Shown piece by piece: positions 53,401 to 62,199 of a stretch of DNA of 64,000 nt; within the stretch, counting starts at the first letter, position 1, and each line of letters begins with the position of its first letter. Position numbers and translations under genes: made by a program. The DNA is taken from contig NC_090034.1 of assembly GCF_037176765.1 (NCBI RefSeq), positions 91,225,000 through 91,288,999 of the forward strand. Direction: 5' to 3'. The notes under the pieces were generated by a model. The model had not been told where the DNA came from and searched no databases. It saw only the letters and a list, made by a program, of their open reading frames with translations. This stretch comes from Anolis sagrei (Eukaryota > Chordata > Lepidosauria > Squamata > Anolidae).

Positions 53401-56400
53401 CTGCTCAAAGCCTGTAATGTTTTCATTACTTTTCAAAGGGGTTTGGGGTCTGCGGGTGGGGGTAGGGTCTCCAGATGTGCTTTTAAAACACAGATTCACC
53501 TGGGACAAAGTCCTGTCTGGATCCACCCCAAGAGTTACCACAAACTGGACTAGTGGAGAATATTAGGAAGTCATTTTCTATTTCTTCTCAATTAGACATC
53601 CATAGTGCATTCTCTGACTAATAAATGACAATATTAGGAATAAAACCAATCAAGTAATCATCCAGGGGCAAACTTACCTCTTCACCATTGGGTGCAAGTG
53701 GATGTACTACCTTGTTCTTTTCCTGTGGGTGAGAAACATGGGTTTCATTATAAATAACTCTCTTGACAATCCATATGCAAGTGCCCTAGTGTCATATTTA
53801 TTTCCAATAGTAGAAGATGACAGAGTAGACAGGCATTATCAGGGGTTATTGCATTGCTGGGAGAGGAAGTATTATTATCCTTGCAAGGTAACAGATACTA
53901 TGATTGAGATCTATGGAGGCAAGGACTGCATATCACGGAAAATCTTAGAAAGTCTTTGCCTTCTCTGTACATTGAGATAAACTGTGATAGTGAAGATAGG
54001 GGATTTAGTCACTATATTTTAGAGGGGAGAGAAAAGGGAATGTGGCAGCAATTTGTATTTTAGTGTGAGTCTTGACTCTATAGTCCATCTGACAAAATGG
54101 GTTCATATACAATAAATCTCATGCTATTTAAAAAAACAAATATGTAGGTGCAAATATGTATAGGCACACTTTTATCATAACTTTTCTTTCTATGATCAAG
54201 AAGCCTATGAGGCTATTATGTGTTTCGTGCCTTTTTATTGGCCCAATAAAGCTGCCATCACAACCTGGATTTTGCATTAAACTATCTCCAGTTTTGGTAT
54301 GTGAATTTCTCCTAATGATGTGGCCGAAGTAAGATATTTGGTGTAATGGGAAATCTGCCAACTGTGTGTAACTCTAACTTTAAAAGCAAGTCACAATAAT
54401 TTTCTTTCCATATCCCTGTAAATAACAATAAAATAATAATATCATTTTTCCTGCTCATTGAAGGATACTGAAGATGGGCAACCCTAAACTAGTTGGTTGT
54501 ACTCCAGATCCACAGGTTGTGAAGCTCAGATGTTTGAGCACTCAGTATCATTATTGGTGTGTAGTTTCCTCCTCCACCCAACACCATCCTCCCATGGTTT
54601 ATTTTCCAAAAAAGCAGTGAATGACTGCTGTTCAAGATAATGCAGAAGGACGATTTAAAGAGAATATCTATCCTTTATCCAATTGCTAACCTCTGGCAAT
54701 GGGACATTCAAGGCACCATAGATCCACCAATTCAGCTACCAGATTAACTTATATGTAAACCCAAGACAAGGATATTCTCCCTCTATGAACCACCACAGAG
54801 TTTAAGATCATCTGGGAAGGCCCTGCTCTTGGTCCTGCCTCCCTTGCAGGCACGATTGGTGGGGACAAGAGACAGGGCCTTCCCAGTGGTGGCCCCTTTG
54901 CTGTGTAACTCCCTCCCCAGGGATATTAGATCAACCCCCTCCCTCCTGACCTTCTGCAAGAGAGTGAAAATGTGGCTTTGTGACCAAGCCTTTAGAGAAC
55001 TTGTGCTATAGATAGACTTGGAACAATGTGCAATGACCACTGGAACGGCCAGGATTATGCTCATGGATTACATGTTTAACTCTGAATCTATTGTTTTTAA
55101 ATGTTTTAATTGTTTTAATATACTTTTAAATTCTTTTAAAATATTTATTTAAGTGTACAATGTGCTTTAAGGCATGGAATAATTGCTTGTATGTAAAGCT
55201 ACCTTGAGACCCGTCCGGGGTGTGAAAGGTGGGGAGAAATGTCATAAATAAATAAATAAATAAATAATATTTCAACTGGGCATAAATTTAACAGTGCATA
55301 AGTCTTTAGCCTGTTTGTAGCCAGATAGATTGACCTGGACTCATTCAGGGTTCTATTTTCTCTCAACAAAATGTTGGAAACTATATGTTCTTATGTGGGC
55401 AATTAATCTTGACAGGTTAAAAACACTTTGTGGTCCTTTGTTTAGTGGAAGAGAACTAACATAATGATGTTCTAAAAACTGGCAGCTATAGTCAGTTTGG
55501 AAATATAGCCCATCAAACATACCTTTCCATTTCCACGTGGATGACCATGTGGCTGCCCTACATCATGCTCATGTTTTTTCCCTTCACCAGGGCCAGGGCC
55601 ATGCTGAAAAAAGAAGTTAATGTCAATCTACATAGAGCTCAACAGATCTATGTGGAAGGGAAAGGAGGTGAAAAGAATAGTGGGGGAGGAAAACAAAGAA
55701 GAAGAAAGAGAAGACCAGTTGCTATCCCAAAGAGGATAAAAACTATGCTCCATCCACAAGGAAAATAATAAGAAGGAATAGCAGATCCAACAGTGCAAAA
55801 ACCCAACACAGAAATAGAGTAGCAGAGTCACTGGAGGTACAAAACTGAATGCATTGAATGAGACCTCAATGGTGCAATTCTGTACTGGTGTATGGGTAAG
55901 GAGGTCCAATTGATATCCCAGATAAATAGGTACAGTATAATATAACAGCCCAACATGAAGTTTAGTGCTACATACCTACCCAATGCTGAATGTGAGAGCG
56001 AAATCCTCATTAACCTGCTCCATGTGCAAATTTGTTTTAAAACCTTCCAGAGAAAATGTTATTGATTCCATGTTGACCATGGATCTGTTATTCTAGCTGC
56101 TTTGGATTAGCAAAAGGCATGCAAGTTGCCAAGAAAGTAAAGGCCATCTAATCTTAATCAATTTGCAGGATATGCAAAGGGATATACAAAAGGAAATGCA
56201 ATGGCTCTATCCAAGGTACTGAACTCTGTTGGTGTTCATTCGTTCAGTCGTCTCCGACTCTTCGTGACCTCATGGACTAGCCTACGCCAGAGCTCCCTGT
56301 CGGCCGTTACCACCCCCAGCTCCCTCAAGGTCAGTCCAGTCACTTCAAGGATGCCATCCATCCATCTTGCCCTTGGTCGGCCCCTCTTCCTTTTGCCTTC

Positions 56401-59400
56401 CACTTTCCCCAGCATAATTGTCTTCTCTAGGCTTTCCTGTCTCCTCATGATGTGACCAAAGTACTTCAGCTTTGTCTCTAGTATCTTTCCCTCCAGTGAG
56501 CAGTCGGGCTTTATTTCCTGGAGGATGGACTGGTTGGATCTTCTCGCAGTCCAAGGCACTCTCAGAACTTTCCTCCAACACCACAGCTCAAAAGCATCGA
56601 TCTTCCTTCGCTCAGCCTTCCCTAAGGTCCAGCTCTCACATCCGTAGGTGACTACAGGGAATACCATGGCTTTGACTAGGCGGATCTTTGTTGCAAGTCT
56701 GATGTCTCTACTCTTCACTATTTTATCGAGACTGGACATTGCTCTCCTCCCAAGAAGTAAGCGTCTTCTGATTTCCTGGCTACAGTCTGCATCTGCAGTA
56801 ATCTTTGCACCTAGAAATACAAAGTCTGTCACGGCCTCCACGGTTTCTCTCTCTATTTTCCAGTTGTCAATCATTCTTGTTGCCATAATCTTGGTTTTTT
56901 TGACGTTTAGCTGCAACCCGGCTTTTGCGCTTTCTTCTTTCACCTTGATTAGAAGGCTCCTCAGCTCCTCCTCGCTTTCGGCCATCAGAGTGGTGTCATC
57001 TGCATATCTGAGGTTGTTAATGTTTCTTCCAGCAATTTTCACCCCAGCTTTGCATTCATCCAGCCCCGCACATCGCATGATGTGTTCTGCATACAAGTTT
57101 AAAAGGTTGGGTGAGAGTATGCAGCCTTGCCGTACGCCTTTCCCAATCTTGAACCAGTCTGTTGTTCCGTGGTCAGTTCTGACTGTTGCTACTTGGTCCT
57201 TGTACAGATTCCTCAGGAGAGAGACAAGGTGGCTTGGTATGCCCATCCCACCAAGAACTTGCCACAATTTATCATGATCCACACAGTCAAAGGCTTTAGA
57301 ATAGTCAATGAAGCAGAAGTAGATGTTTTTCTGAAACTCCCTGCCTTTCTCCATTATCCAGTGGATATTGGCAATCTGGTCTCTCGTTCCTCTGCCTTTT
57401 CTAAACCCAGCTTGAACATCTGGCAACTCTCGCTCCATGTATTGCTGGAGTCTTCCTTGCAGGATCTTGAGCATTACCTTACTGGCATGAGAAATAAGGG
57501 CAACTGTACGGAAGTTTGAGCAGTCTTTCGCATTTCCCTTTTTTGGTATGGGGATATAAGTTGATTTTTTCCAGTCTGATGGCCATTCTTGTGTTTTCCA
57601 TATTTGCTGGCAAATGGCATGCATCACCTTGACAGCATCATCTTTTAAGATTTTAAACAGTTCAGCTGGGATCCCATCATCTCCTGCTGCCTTGTTGTTA
57701 GCAATGCTTCTTAAGGCCCATTCAACCTCACTCCTCAGGATGTCTGGTTCTAATTCATTCACCACACCGTCAAAGCTATCCTCGATATTGTTATCCTTCC
57801 TATACAGATCTTCTGTATAGTCTCGCCACCTTCTCTTGATCTCTTCAGCTTCTGTTAGGTCCCTGCCATCTTTGTTTCTTATCATACCAATTTTTGCCTG
57901 AAATTTACCTCCAATGTTTCTAATTTTCTGGAAGAGGTCTCTTGTCCTTCCTATTCTGTTGTCTTCTTCCACTTCCATGCATTGCTTATTTAAAAATAGT
58001 TCCTTATCTCTTCTGGCTAACCTCTGGAATTGCGCATTTAACTGGGCATATCTCCCCTTTTCACTGTTTCCTTTTGCTTTCCTCCTTTCTTGGGCTACTT
58101 CCAGTGTCTCAGCAGACAACCATTTTGCCTTCTTGGTTTTCTTTTTCTTTGGGACGTACTTTGTTGCCGCCTCCTGAACAATGTCGCGGACTTCTGTCCA
58201 TAGTTCTTCTGGGACTCTGTTTACTAAATCTAGTCCTTCAAATCTGTTCTTCACTTCCACTGTATATTCGCTAGGAATGTTAGTGAGATCATATCTAACT
58301 GGTCTGTGTATTTTCCCTGATCTCTTTAGTTTTATTCTAAATTGGGCAATAAGAAGTTCGTGATCTGAGCTACAGTCAGCCCCAGGTCTTGTTTTCACCG
58401 ACTGGATGGATGTCCGCCACCTTTGACTGCAAAGGATGTAGTCAATCTGATTTCGGTGTTGACCATCTGGTGAGGTCCATGTATAAAGCCGTCTTTTAGG
58501 TTGTTGGAAGAGAGTATTCGTTATACACAGCGAGTTTTCCTGGCAGAATTCTATCAGCCTGCGTCCCACTTCATTTTGTTCTCCCAGACCATGCTTGCCT
58601 GTGATCCCAGTTGTCACTTGACTTCCCACCTTGGCATTCCAGTCTCCTGTAATGAAAATAATGTCTCTTTTTGGTGTATTATCCAGTAGGTCCTGAAGAT
58701 CCTCATAGAACTGATCTACTTCTGCTTCTTCAGCAGCTGTGGTTGGGGCGTATATTTGGATCACTGTGATGTTGAAAGGCTTTCCTTGCACTCGAATTGA
58801 GATCATTCTGTCATTTTTTGGGTTGTATCCAAGCACCGCTTTAGCGAATTTCTTATTAATTATGAAGGCTACTCCATTTCTTCGATGTTCCTCTTGTCCG
58901 CAGTAGTAGATCTGGTGGTCATCTGATGTGAAGTGGCCCATTCCAGTCCATTTCAGTTCGCTGACCCCCAGAATGTCTATCTTTAGTCTTGACATCTCAC
59001 CAATAACAACATCCAATTTGCCCTGGCTCATAGATCTTACATTCCAGGTTCCTATGGTGTGTTGATCTTTAGAGCATCGGATTCGTCGTTCGCCTCCAGT
59101 ACCGTCGGCCGCTAGCCTTCCTTTCGGCTTTGAGCTAGCTGCGTCATCACATCTGGGGCTAGTTGAACTTATCCTCTGCTCCTCCCCAGTAGCATTTTGA
59201 CCATCTTCCGACCTGGGAGTCCCATCTTCCAATGGCATACCGACATATCTCTGGTTGTACTGGTCCATTGAGTTTTCTTGGCAAGGATACTGGAGTGGTT
59301 TGCCATTGCCTTCCCCAGGGATCACGCTTGGTCTGACCTCTCTGCCACAACCGTCCCGTCTTGGGTGTCCCTTCACGGTTTCGCTCATGACATCATTGAG

Positions 59401-59848
59401 GTGCTCAAGCTCCAGCTCCCCGACAAGGCGGTGATCCTTTGCTGAACTCTAGAAGCTTATTAAGATCAGCACCTTGGATAGCACTTTAAAATCTGCTTTT
59501 AGGGAAACCTTGGAAATGACATTTTACAGAAAGGTGTTTGGAAATCATTATTCCAATACAAAAACAACATGACTGGAGAACAAGAAGGATACAAACAAAA
59601 CCAGGGGTGAAGACAGAGAAGAAAGCAGAAAAGCTTTAAGAGAAAACAAGCAAAAAGCAGAGGCTCACTTGACGTTAAAGACAAACAGCTGAACATCAAT
59701 CTGATATCATAGAAATCTTTAGATGGATATTTCACTTCTAAATTTGCAAATGAATAAGTAAAGTCCTAATGCTGCAAAAATGCCTCCTTACCTTATGATT
59801 AGCTGATACCAGCACAAAAAAAGCAGCCAGCAATGGGAGAAGCATCAT
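42766..59848 (-). CDS. Secreted His/Gly/Lys-rich acidic-tailed protein gene, copy 2 (unrecognised)
   Basis: Gene-level entry. Seven coding exons on the reverse strand (57, 81, 45, 33, 147, 147 and 27 coding nt plus stop), all phase 0, 179 codons. Order: identical signal peptide; [50 protein letters not shown]; two Gly-Lys-rich exons each ending [14 protein letters not shown]. No Cys. Compared with copy 1 it lacks the PWSSEG and [12 protein letters not shown] exons and has a duplicated Gly-Lys exon. All frames are open despite many repeat insertions in the introns, so it is probably functional. Role not known; a secreted disordered phosphoprotein is inferred. Confidence 0.75.
42965..43042 (+). 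mobile_element. Penelope-like end, interrupted by hAT and CR1 elements
   Basis: GGCTTTCGTGGCCAGAATC ... ATGGCCATGTTCCAGAAG, continuing at 43366-43385 after the hAT insertion; other arm near 44030-44075. Confidence 0.5.
43043..43365 (-). mobile_element. hAT-like element with perfect 8-bp TSD and paralogous empty site
   Basis: Ends CAGGCATGTAGCC / GGCTACAGGCCTG. Flanked by TCCAGAAG at 43035-43042 and 43366-43373. Copy 1 has a single TCCAGAAG (30143-30150) and no element. Same family as 15313-15615, opposite orientation. Confidence 0.85.
43386..43990 (-). mobile_element. CR1 LINE fragment, reverse
   Basis: Counterpart of 30165-30790, duplicated with the unit. Confidence 0.8.
44359..44407. repeat. 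(TTA)n microsatellite
   Basis: TTA run at the place where copy 1 has (TTTC)n. Confidence 0.9.
44895..45041 (-). CDS. Gene copy 2, Gly-Lys exon, downstream version
   Basis: 147-nt phase-0 exon, acceptor TTTTTCAG, donor GTGAGAAATG. 49 codons: [20 protein letters not shown] start, then [19 protein letters not shown] and EEESE. Lies 3' of its twin at 50485-50631. Confidence 0.75.
45796..46115. mobile_element. DNA transposon of the CTTCCAGACAGG family
   Basis: Begins GGTTCCAGACAGC, ends GTAGTCCAGACACC, with the CACCCCAGAAAGTGC hairpin also seen in 36010-36706. Confidence 0.45.
46550..48150 (+). mobile_element. L1 LINE, internally deleted (ORF2 C-terminal part)
   Basis: From about 46820 the + frames encode [57 protein letters not shown] and later [17 protein letters not shown], the ORF2 C-terminal region of L1. 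A GA-rich stretch (46550-46800), perhaps 5' UTR, is joined directly to it. Several frame breaks; not functional. Confidence 0.75.
48250..50010 (+). mobile_element. L1 LINE remnant, second copy
   Basis: Translated + strand shows the RT-to-C-terminus order again: a YLGIHI-like segment near 48550, LLGRILDIK-like near 48670, CWNCGKCEG near 49560, and [19 protein letters not shown] near 49840. Many stops, so older than the first copy. Ends near 50010, followed by C-rich DNA. Confidence 0.7.
50485..50631 (-). CDS. Gene copy 2, Gly-Lys exon, upstream version
   Basis: 147-nt phase-0 exon, acceptor TTTTTCAG, donor GTGAGATATG. 49 codons: [20 protein letters not shown] start, [26 protein letters not shown] end. 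Richer in Lys and Ser than its twin at 44895. Confidence 0.75.
51451..51567 (+). mobile_element. Penelope-like end, left arm
   Basis: TTGTAGGTTTTTCTGGCTG ... CTGACGTTTTGCCTGCAGC ... CATCCTCAGAGG. The right arm follows at 51861-51930, with a SINE in between. Confidence 0.5.
51578..51850 (-). mobile_element. tRNA-derived SINE, family 2, with 10-bp TSD
   Basis: Near full-length element (GGGGCTCC head at the right end, tail at the left) flanked by ATATGCAGGT at 51568-51577 and 51851-51860. Inserted at the hairpin centre of a Penelope-like end. Confidence 0.8.
52160..52192 (-). CDS. Gene copy 2, acidic exon [11 protein letters not shown]
   Basis: 33-nt phase-0 exon. Its acceptor follows an unusual C homopolymer tract (reverse strand) ending CTTAG; donor GTAAGTAGTA. 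One Ser-x-Glu pair is lost compared with copy 1 (Ser to Ala). Confidence 0.72.
52340..53530. mobile_element. DNA transposon (counterpart of 36010-36706) interrupted by L1
   Basis: Begins GGGGGCTCGTCCAGACAATA and ends near CCTGTCTGGATCCACCCC. An L1 piece (52590-53270) is inserted between its halves. Confidence 0.55.
52590..53270 (+). mobile_element. L1 LINE 3' fragment, third copy
   Basis: + frame 52640-52996 encodes [40 protein letters not shown] and [14 protein letters not shown], the L1 ORF2 C-terminus. Specific to unit 2. Confidence 0.75.
53678..53722 (-). CDS. Gene copy 2, exon [15 protein letters not shown]
   Basis: 45-nt phase-0 exon, acceptor ACCCACAG, donor GTAAGTTTGC. Two codons longer than in copy 1. 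Confidence 0.75.
54776..55268 (+). mobile_element. L2-like LINE 3' end
   Basis: + frame encodes [20 protein letters not shown] then [20 protein letters not shown], the common L2-group ORF2 end, followed by a 3' UTR and (AAAT)n. Only in unit 2. Confidence 0.7.
55523..55603 (-). CDS. Gene copy 2, His/Gly/Pro-rich exon
   Basis: 81-nt phase-0 exon, acceptor CTTTTTTCAG, donor GTATGTTTGA. Starts [14 protein letters not shown] and ends [10 protein letters not shown]. All five His of copy 1 are kept. Confidence 0.78.
56228..59441 (-). mobile_element. Full-length BovB (RTE) LINE with intact ORF and 9-bp TSD
   Basis: 3214-bp element inserted in intron 1 of gene copy 2, same strand as the gene. Target duplication CTGAACTCT at 56219-56227 and 59442-59450; unit 1 has the single empty site at 38539-38547. 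The reverse-strand 5' end lies 53 bases before the ATG. The 3' end carries the GAGTCGGAGACGACTGAACG tail. Confidence 0.92.
56236..59388 (-). CDS. BovB endonuclease-reverse transcriptase, 1050 aa, uninterrupted
   Basis: Single open frame. N-terminal extension about 1-105; APE-type endonuclease about 108-350 (TWNVRSM 114-120, ELKW 144-147, GDWNAKVG 248-255, QIDYIL 314-319, SDHELL 341-346); reverse transcriptase about 560-870 ([28 protein letters not shown]-like block near 693-709, [10 protein letters not shown] 751-760, YADDTTLM 795-802); then an RTE C-terminal region ending TKSRRRLNE. All key catalytic motifs are present, so the copy could be active. Function known for the family: nicks target DNA and reverse-transcribes its own RNA; squamate SINEs are thought to use it in trans. 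Length matches the BovB consensus of about 3.2 kb. Confidence 0.93.
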   Translation of the reverse strand: MSETVKGHPRRDGCGREVRPSVIPGEGNGKPLQYPCQENSMDQYNQRYVGMPLEDGTPRSEDGQNATGEEQRISSTSPRCDDAASSKPKGRLAADGTGGERRIRCSKDQHTIGTWNVRSMSQGKLDVVIGEMSRLKIDILGVSELKWTGMGHFTSDDHQIYYCGQEEHRRNGVAFIINKKFAKAVLGYNPKNDRMISIRVQGKPFNITVIQIYAPTTAAEEAEVDQFYEDLQDLLDNTPKRDIIFITGDWNAKVGSQVTTGITGKHGLGEQNEVGRRLIEFCQENSLCITNTLFQQPKRRLYTWTSPDGQHRNQIDYILCSQRWRTSIQSVKTRPGADCSSDHELLIAQFRIKLKRSGKIHRPVRYDLTNIPSEYTVEVKNRFEGLDLVNRVPEELWTEVRDIVQEAATKYVPKKKKTKKAKWLSAETLEVAQERRKAKGNSEKGRYAQLNAQFQRLARRDKELFLNKQCMEVEEDNRIGRTRDLFQKIRNIGGKFQAKIGMIRNKDGRDLTEAEEIKRRWRDYTEDLYRKDNNIEDSFDGVVNELEPDILRSEVEWALRSIANNKAAGDDGIPAELFKILKDDAVKVMHAICQQIWKTQEWPSDWKKSTYIPIPKKGNAKDCSNFRTVALISHASKVMLKILQGRLQQYMERELPDVQAGFRKGRGTRDQIANIHWIMEKGREFQKNIYFCFIDYSKAFDCVDHDKLWQVLGGMGIPSHLVSLLRNLYKDQVATVRTDHGTTDWFKIGKGVRQGCILSPNLLNLYAEHIMRCAGLDECKAGVKIAGRNINNLRYADDTTLMAESEEELRSLLIKVKEESAKAGLQLNVKKTKIMATRMIDNWKIERETVEAVTDFVFLGAKITADADCSQEIRRRLLLGRRAMSSLDKIVKSRDIRLATKIRLVKAMVFPVVTYGCESWTLGKAERRKIDAFELWCWRKVLRVPWTARRSNQSILQEIKPDCSLEGKILETKLKYFGHIMRRQESLEKTIMLGKVEGKRKRGRPRARWMDGILEVTGLTLRELGVVTADRELWRRLVHEVTKSRRRLNE
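59792..59848 (-). CDS. Gene copy 2, signal-peptide exon
   Basis: 57 coding nt encoding [19 protein letters not shown], identical in protein to copy 1. Donor GTAAGGAGGC. Confidence 0.85.
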
Positions 59849-59922
59849 CTTTTCTCTTGTTTTGTTTTTGCTCTTTCTCAGGTAGAACTAGTCTTTGTGA
59901 TGCTAGCTGATCCAGTTTGTGA

Positions 59923-59930
59923 TATTTATA
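59923..59930 (-). promoter_or_regulatory. TATA box of gene copy 2 (TATAAATA)
   Basis: Reverse strand TATAAATA about 75 bases upstream of the ATG; start of transcription inferred near 59895. Confidence 0.6.
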
Positions 59931-60257
59931 CATGACTTTACAAGACTCAGTGGGCCTGAACCAGTTACCCTATTGTTTAAAGGGGCGATAATAGCTTTAT
60001 CAACAAGGAAAGGTCAAAGGATGGACTACATCATTCAAATCATTATAAGAATAACAGCATTGCATACAACCAAATGGACATGGCATGACATGACACTTAG
60101 CACTTCTCCTGCAGACATGTCCAGGACTTTATGTGCTACTTCTTTCATGCTCGAACACCTAAAGGGTCAGTCACAAAGCTATTATGATTTCCATTTGTAT
60201 CTTTGTGATGCCAAATGCACGCAATCCCAATGTCAGTTGTTCTACTTTATACAAATC

Positions 60258-61030
60258 ATTCCCGATATACAAGATTGTGAAGGACTCTTCTGTAGATTTT
60301 GATTGTCTAGCAGAGACAACATTACAAACCCCTCTTCCTAGCCTCTGCAGATGAAATGTCCCTTTGTTACTATTTTGTTAATAAATATGGACAATTCAGA
60401 TTATGCAAGGCCTTTATTAGTTCTGCATATATTCTGTCAAATTAAAACACACACAAATATACGCACACAAATAATATCAAATTTCATACATAATTTTAAC
60501 CCACATTCTGTATGCAATTCTCCCAGACTTAATAAATACATGCTTCATTTTTGAATTTTCTGTAATCTTTGCAAATTGTTTGGTAATTTTTAGATTTGAA
60601 TCACAAAATTCAGAAAAGTATCAAGTCTGGAGGTAATATTATCATCAGCTTTTTTTTTAATACCAACCAATCTAGTGTTCAGATTATAGGAGGAGGCTGT
60701 ATCAAAATGTAGAAGCTTCACCGATTTCTTTCCTTTACCTGTTTTAGTCCATTCATGCCCCAATATATCTAAGGAACATGTTAGATATGCCAAAGGACAT
60801 GGCTTTTTCTTAATTCAAACATAAATGTTGTCCTTATAATGATGAGCTCAAAAATCTGATGGCGGTAAAGTCATAGGGTAGATAGAGTGGAATTCGGGGA
60901 GATAGAGCAAAATATAAATAAAGTTTTTATTATTGCAGGCTGTGTTTTTAATTTAATTTTAGTTGTTAAATTATAATTCGTGTTTATATATTGGGTTGTT
61001 TAAATTTTTTTTAGTATGGATTTATTGTTG
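60258..61030. other. Non-coding stretch right of the duplication
   Basis: Sequence after the unit 2 breakpoint. No exon-like or conserved frame seen; an L2-like tail fragment lies at about 60870-60935. Confidence 0.5.
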
Positions 61031-61039
61031 TTGTATTCA

Positions 61040-61113
61040 GGCATTGAATATTTGCTTTATGTTTGGAATCCTCCCTGAGTCCCTTCGGGGAGATAGAGCT
61101 GAATATAAATAAA

Positions 61114-61153
<40 letters not shown>
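61040..61153 (+). repeat. L2-like tail followed by (GAT)n
   Basis: CATTGAATATTTGC..., CTCCCTGAGTCCC, AATATAAATAAA, then about 13 GAT units (61113-61152). Confidence 0.6.
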
Positions 61154-61254
61154 ACTATTTTATTGACACAAAAACACAGTATGTCACAGCAAATGAGATC
61201 TATACGCTGGATTTGGTATCACAAAGTCACAAGTTGAACACTTCCCAAGCGTCT

Positions 61255-62040
61255 AGGACTATGTGATGTACACAGATCCAAGTAAGGTGGCCTTTTGCAG
61301 TTGACACATTGTGATTTTGTCAATGTTTATTGTTTCCAAATGCCTGCTGAGATCTTTTGGCATGGCACCCAGTGTGCCAATGACTATTGGGGTCACCCTT
61401 ACTGGTTTATGCCAGAGCCTTTGCAGTTCGATTTTCAGGTCTTGATAACGGCTGAGTTTTTCCTGTTGTTTTTCCTCAATGCGACTGTCACTTGATATGG
61501 CAACATCACTAATCCAAACTTTTTTCTTTTCCACAATCGTGATGTCTGATGTATTGTGTTCAAAAATGTTGTCAATCTGGATTCAAAAGTCCCACAGTAT
61601 TTTTGCATGTTCATTTTCCACTACCTTTGCAGGTTTATGATCCCACCAATTCTTTACTGCTGGCAGGTAGTACTTAAGTTCTTAAGTACTTAAGGTAGTA
61701 CTTAAGTTCTTAAGTACTTAAGGTAGTACTTAAGTTCTTAAGTACTTAAGGTAGTACTTAAGTACTTAAGGTAGTACTTAAGTACTTAAGTACTTAAGGT
61801 AGTGACATAAGTTCCAGTGAATCATTTGGGCCACAGAGTTGTGTCTTTGTTTGTAGTCCATCTGTGTGATTTTCTTGCAACAGCTGAGGAGATGATCCAT
61901 GGTTTCATCAGCTTCCTTGCACAGTCTGCAATTTGGGTCATCAGCTGATTTTTCAATCCTGGCGTTAATTGCATTTGTTCTGATGGCTTTCTCCTGGGCT
62001 GCAAGAATCAGGCCTTCTGTCTCCTTCTTCAGGGTTCCAT
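61255..62040 (-). mobile_element. LINE C-terminal remnant with restriction-like endonuclease domain (R4/Dong-like)
   Basis: Reverse strand encodes EHNTSDITIVEKKKVWISDV, then EEKQQEKLSRYQDLKIELQR and PVRVTPIVIGTLGAMPKDL. These match the end of R2/R4-group LINE proteins (PD-x-V-DVA nuclease, then the KYQDLK segment). Upstream text has a CRLCKE-type zinc knuckle in a shifted frame. Broken and split by a minisatellite. Confidence 0.55.
61668..61803. repeat. Palindromic CTTAAG-rich minisatellite
   Basis: Tandem units built from GTAGTACTTAAG and TTCTTAAGTACTTAAG, first about 28 bp and then about 20 bp long. Almost every part is self-complementary. Confidence 0.85.
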
Positions 62041-62046
62041 TCGTGT

Positions 62047-62049
62047 ATT

Positions 62050-62100
<51 letters not shown>

Positions 62101-62101
62101 T
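62047..62101. repeat. (TTTA)n microsatellite
   Basis: About 13 TTTA units. Confidence 0.95.
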
Positions 62102-62199
62102 AGGGTACTAGCTGTGCCCTGCCACATGTTACTGTGGTCTATAGTAAGAATTTTCGAAGTAGAGGTAGATATCTGAACTATTATGAAAGTGAGGTACCT

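Larger units (their letters stand above)
39468..60257. repeat. Segmental tandem duplication, unit 2 (20.8 kb)
   Basis: Begins GGGTCTCAAAGTATC like unit 1 and ends ACAAATC at 60251-60257. Longer than unit 1 because of later insertions (BovB, L1s, hAT element, LTR-like piece) and an internal duplication. Confidence 0.85.

Noticed and set aside
56648-58363. Several long + strand frames
   Set aside because: Antisense shadows of the intact BovB coding frame.
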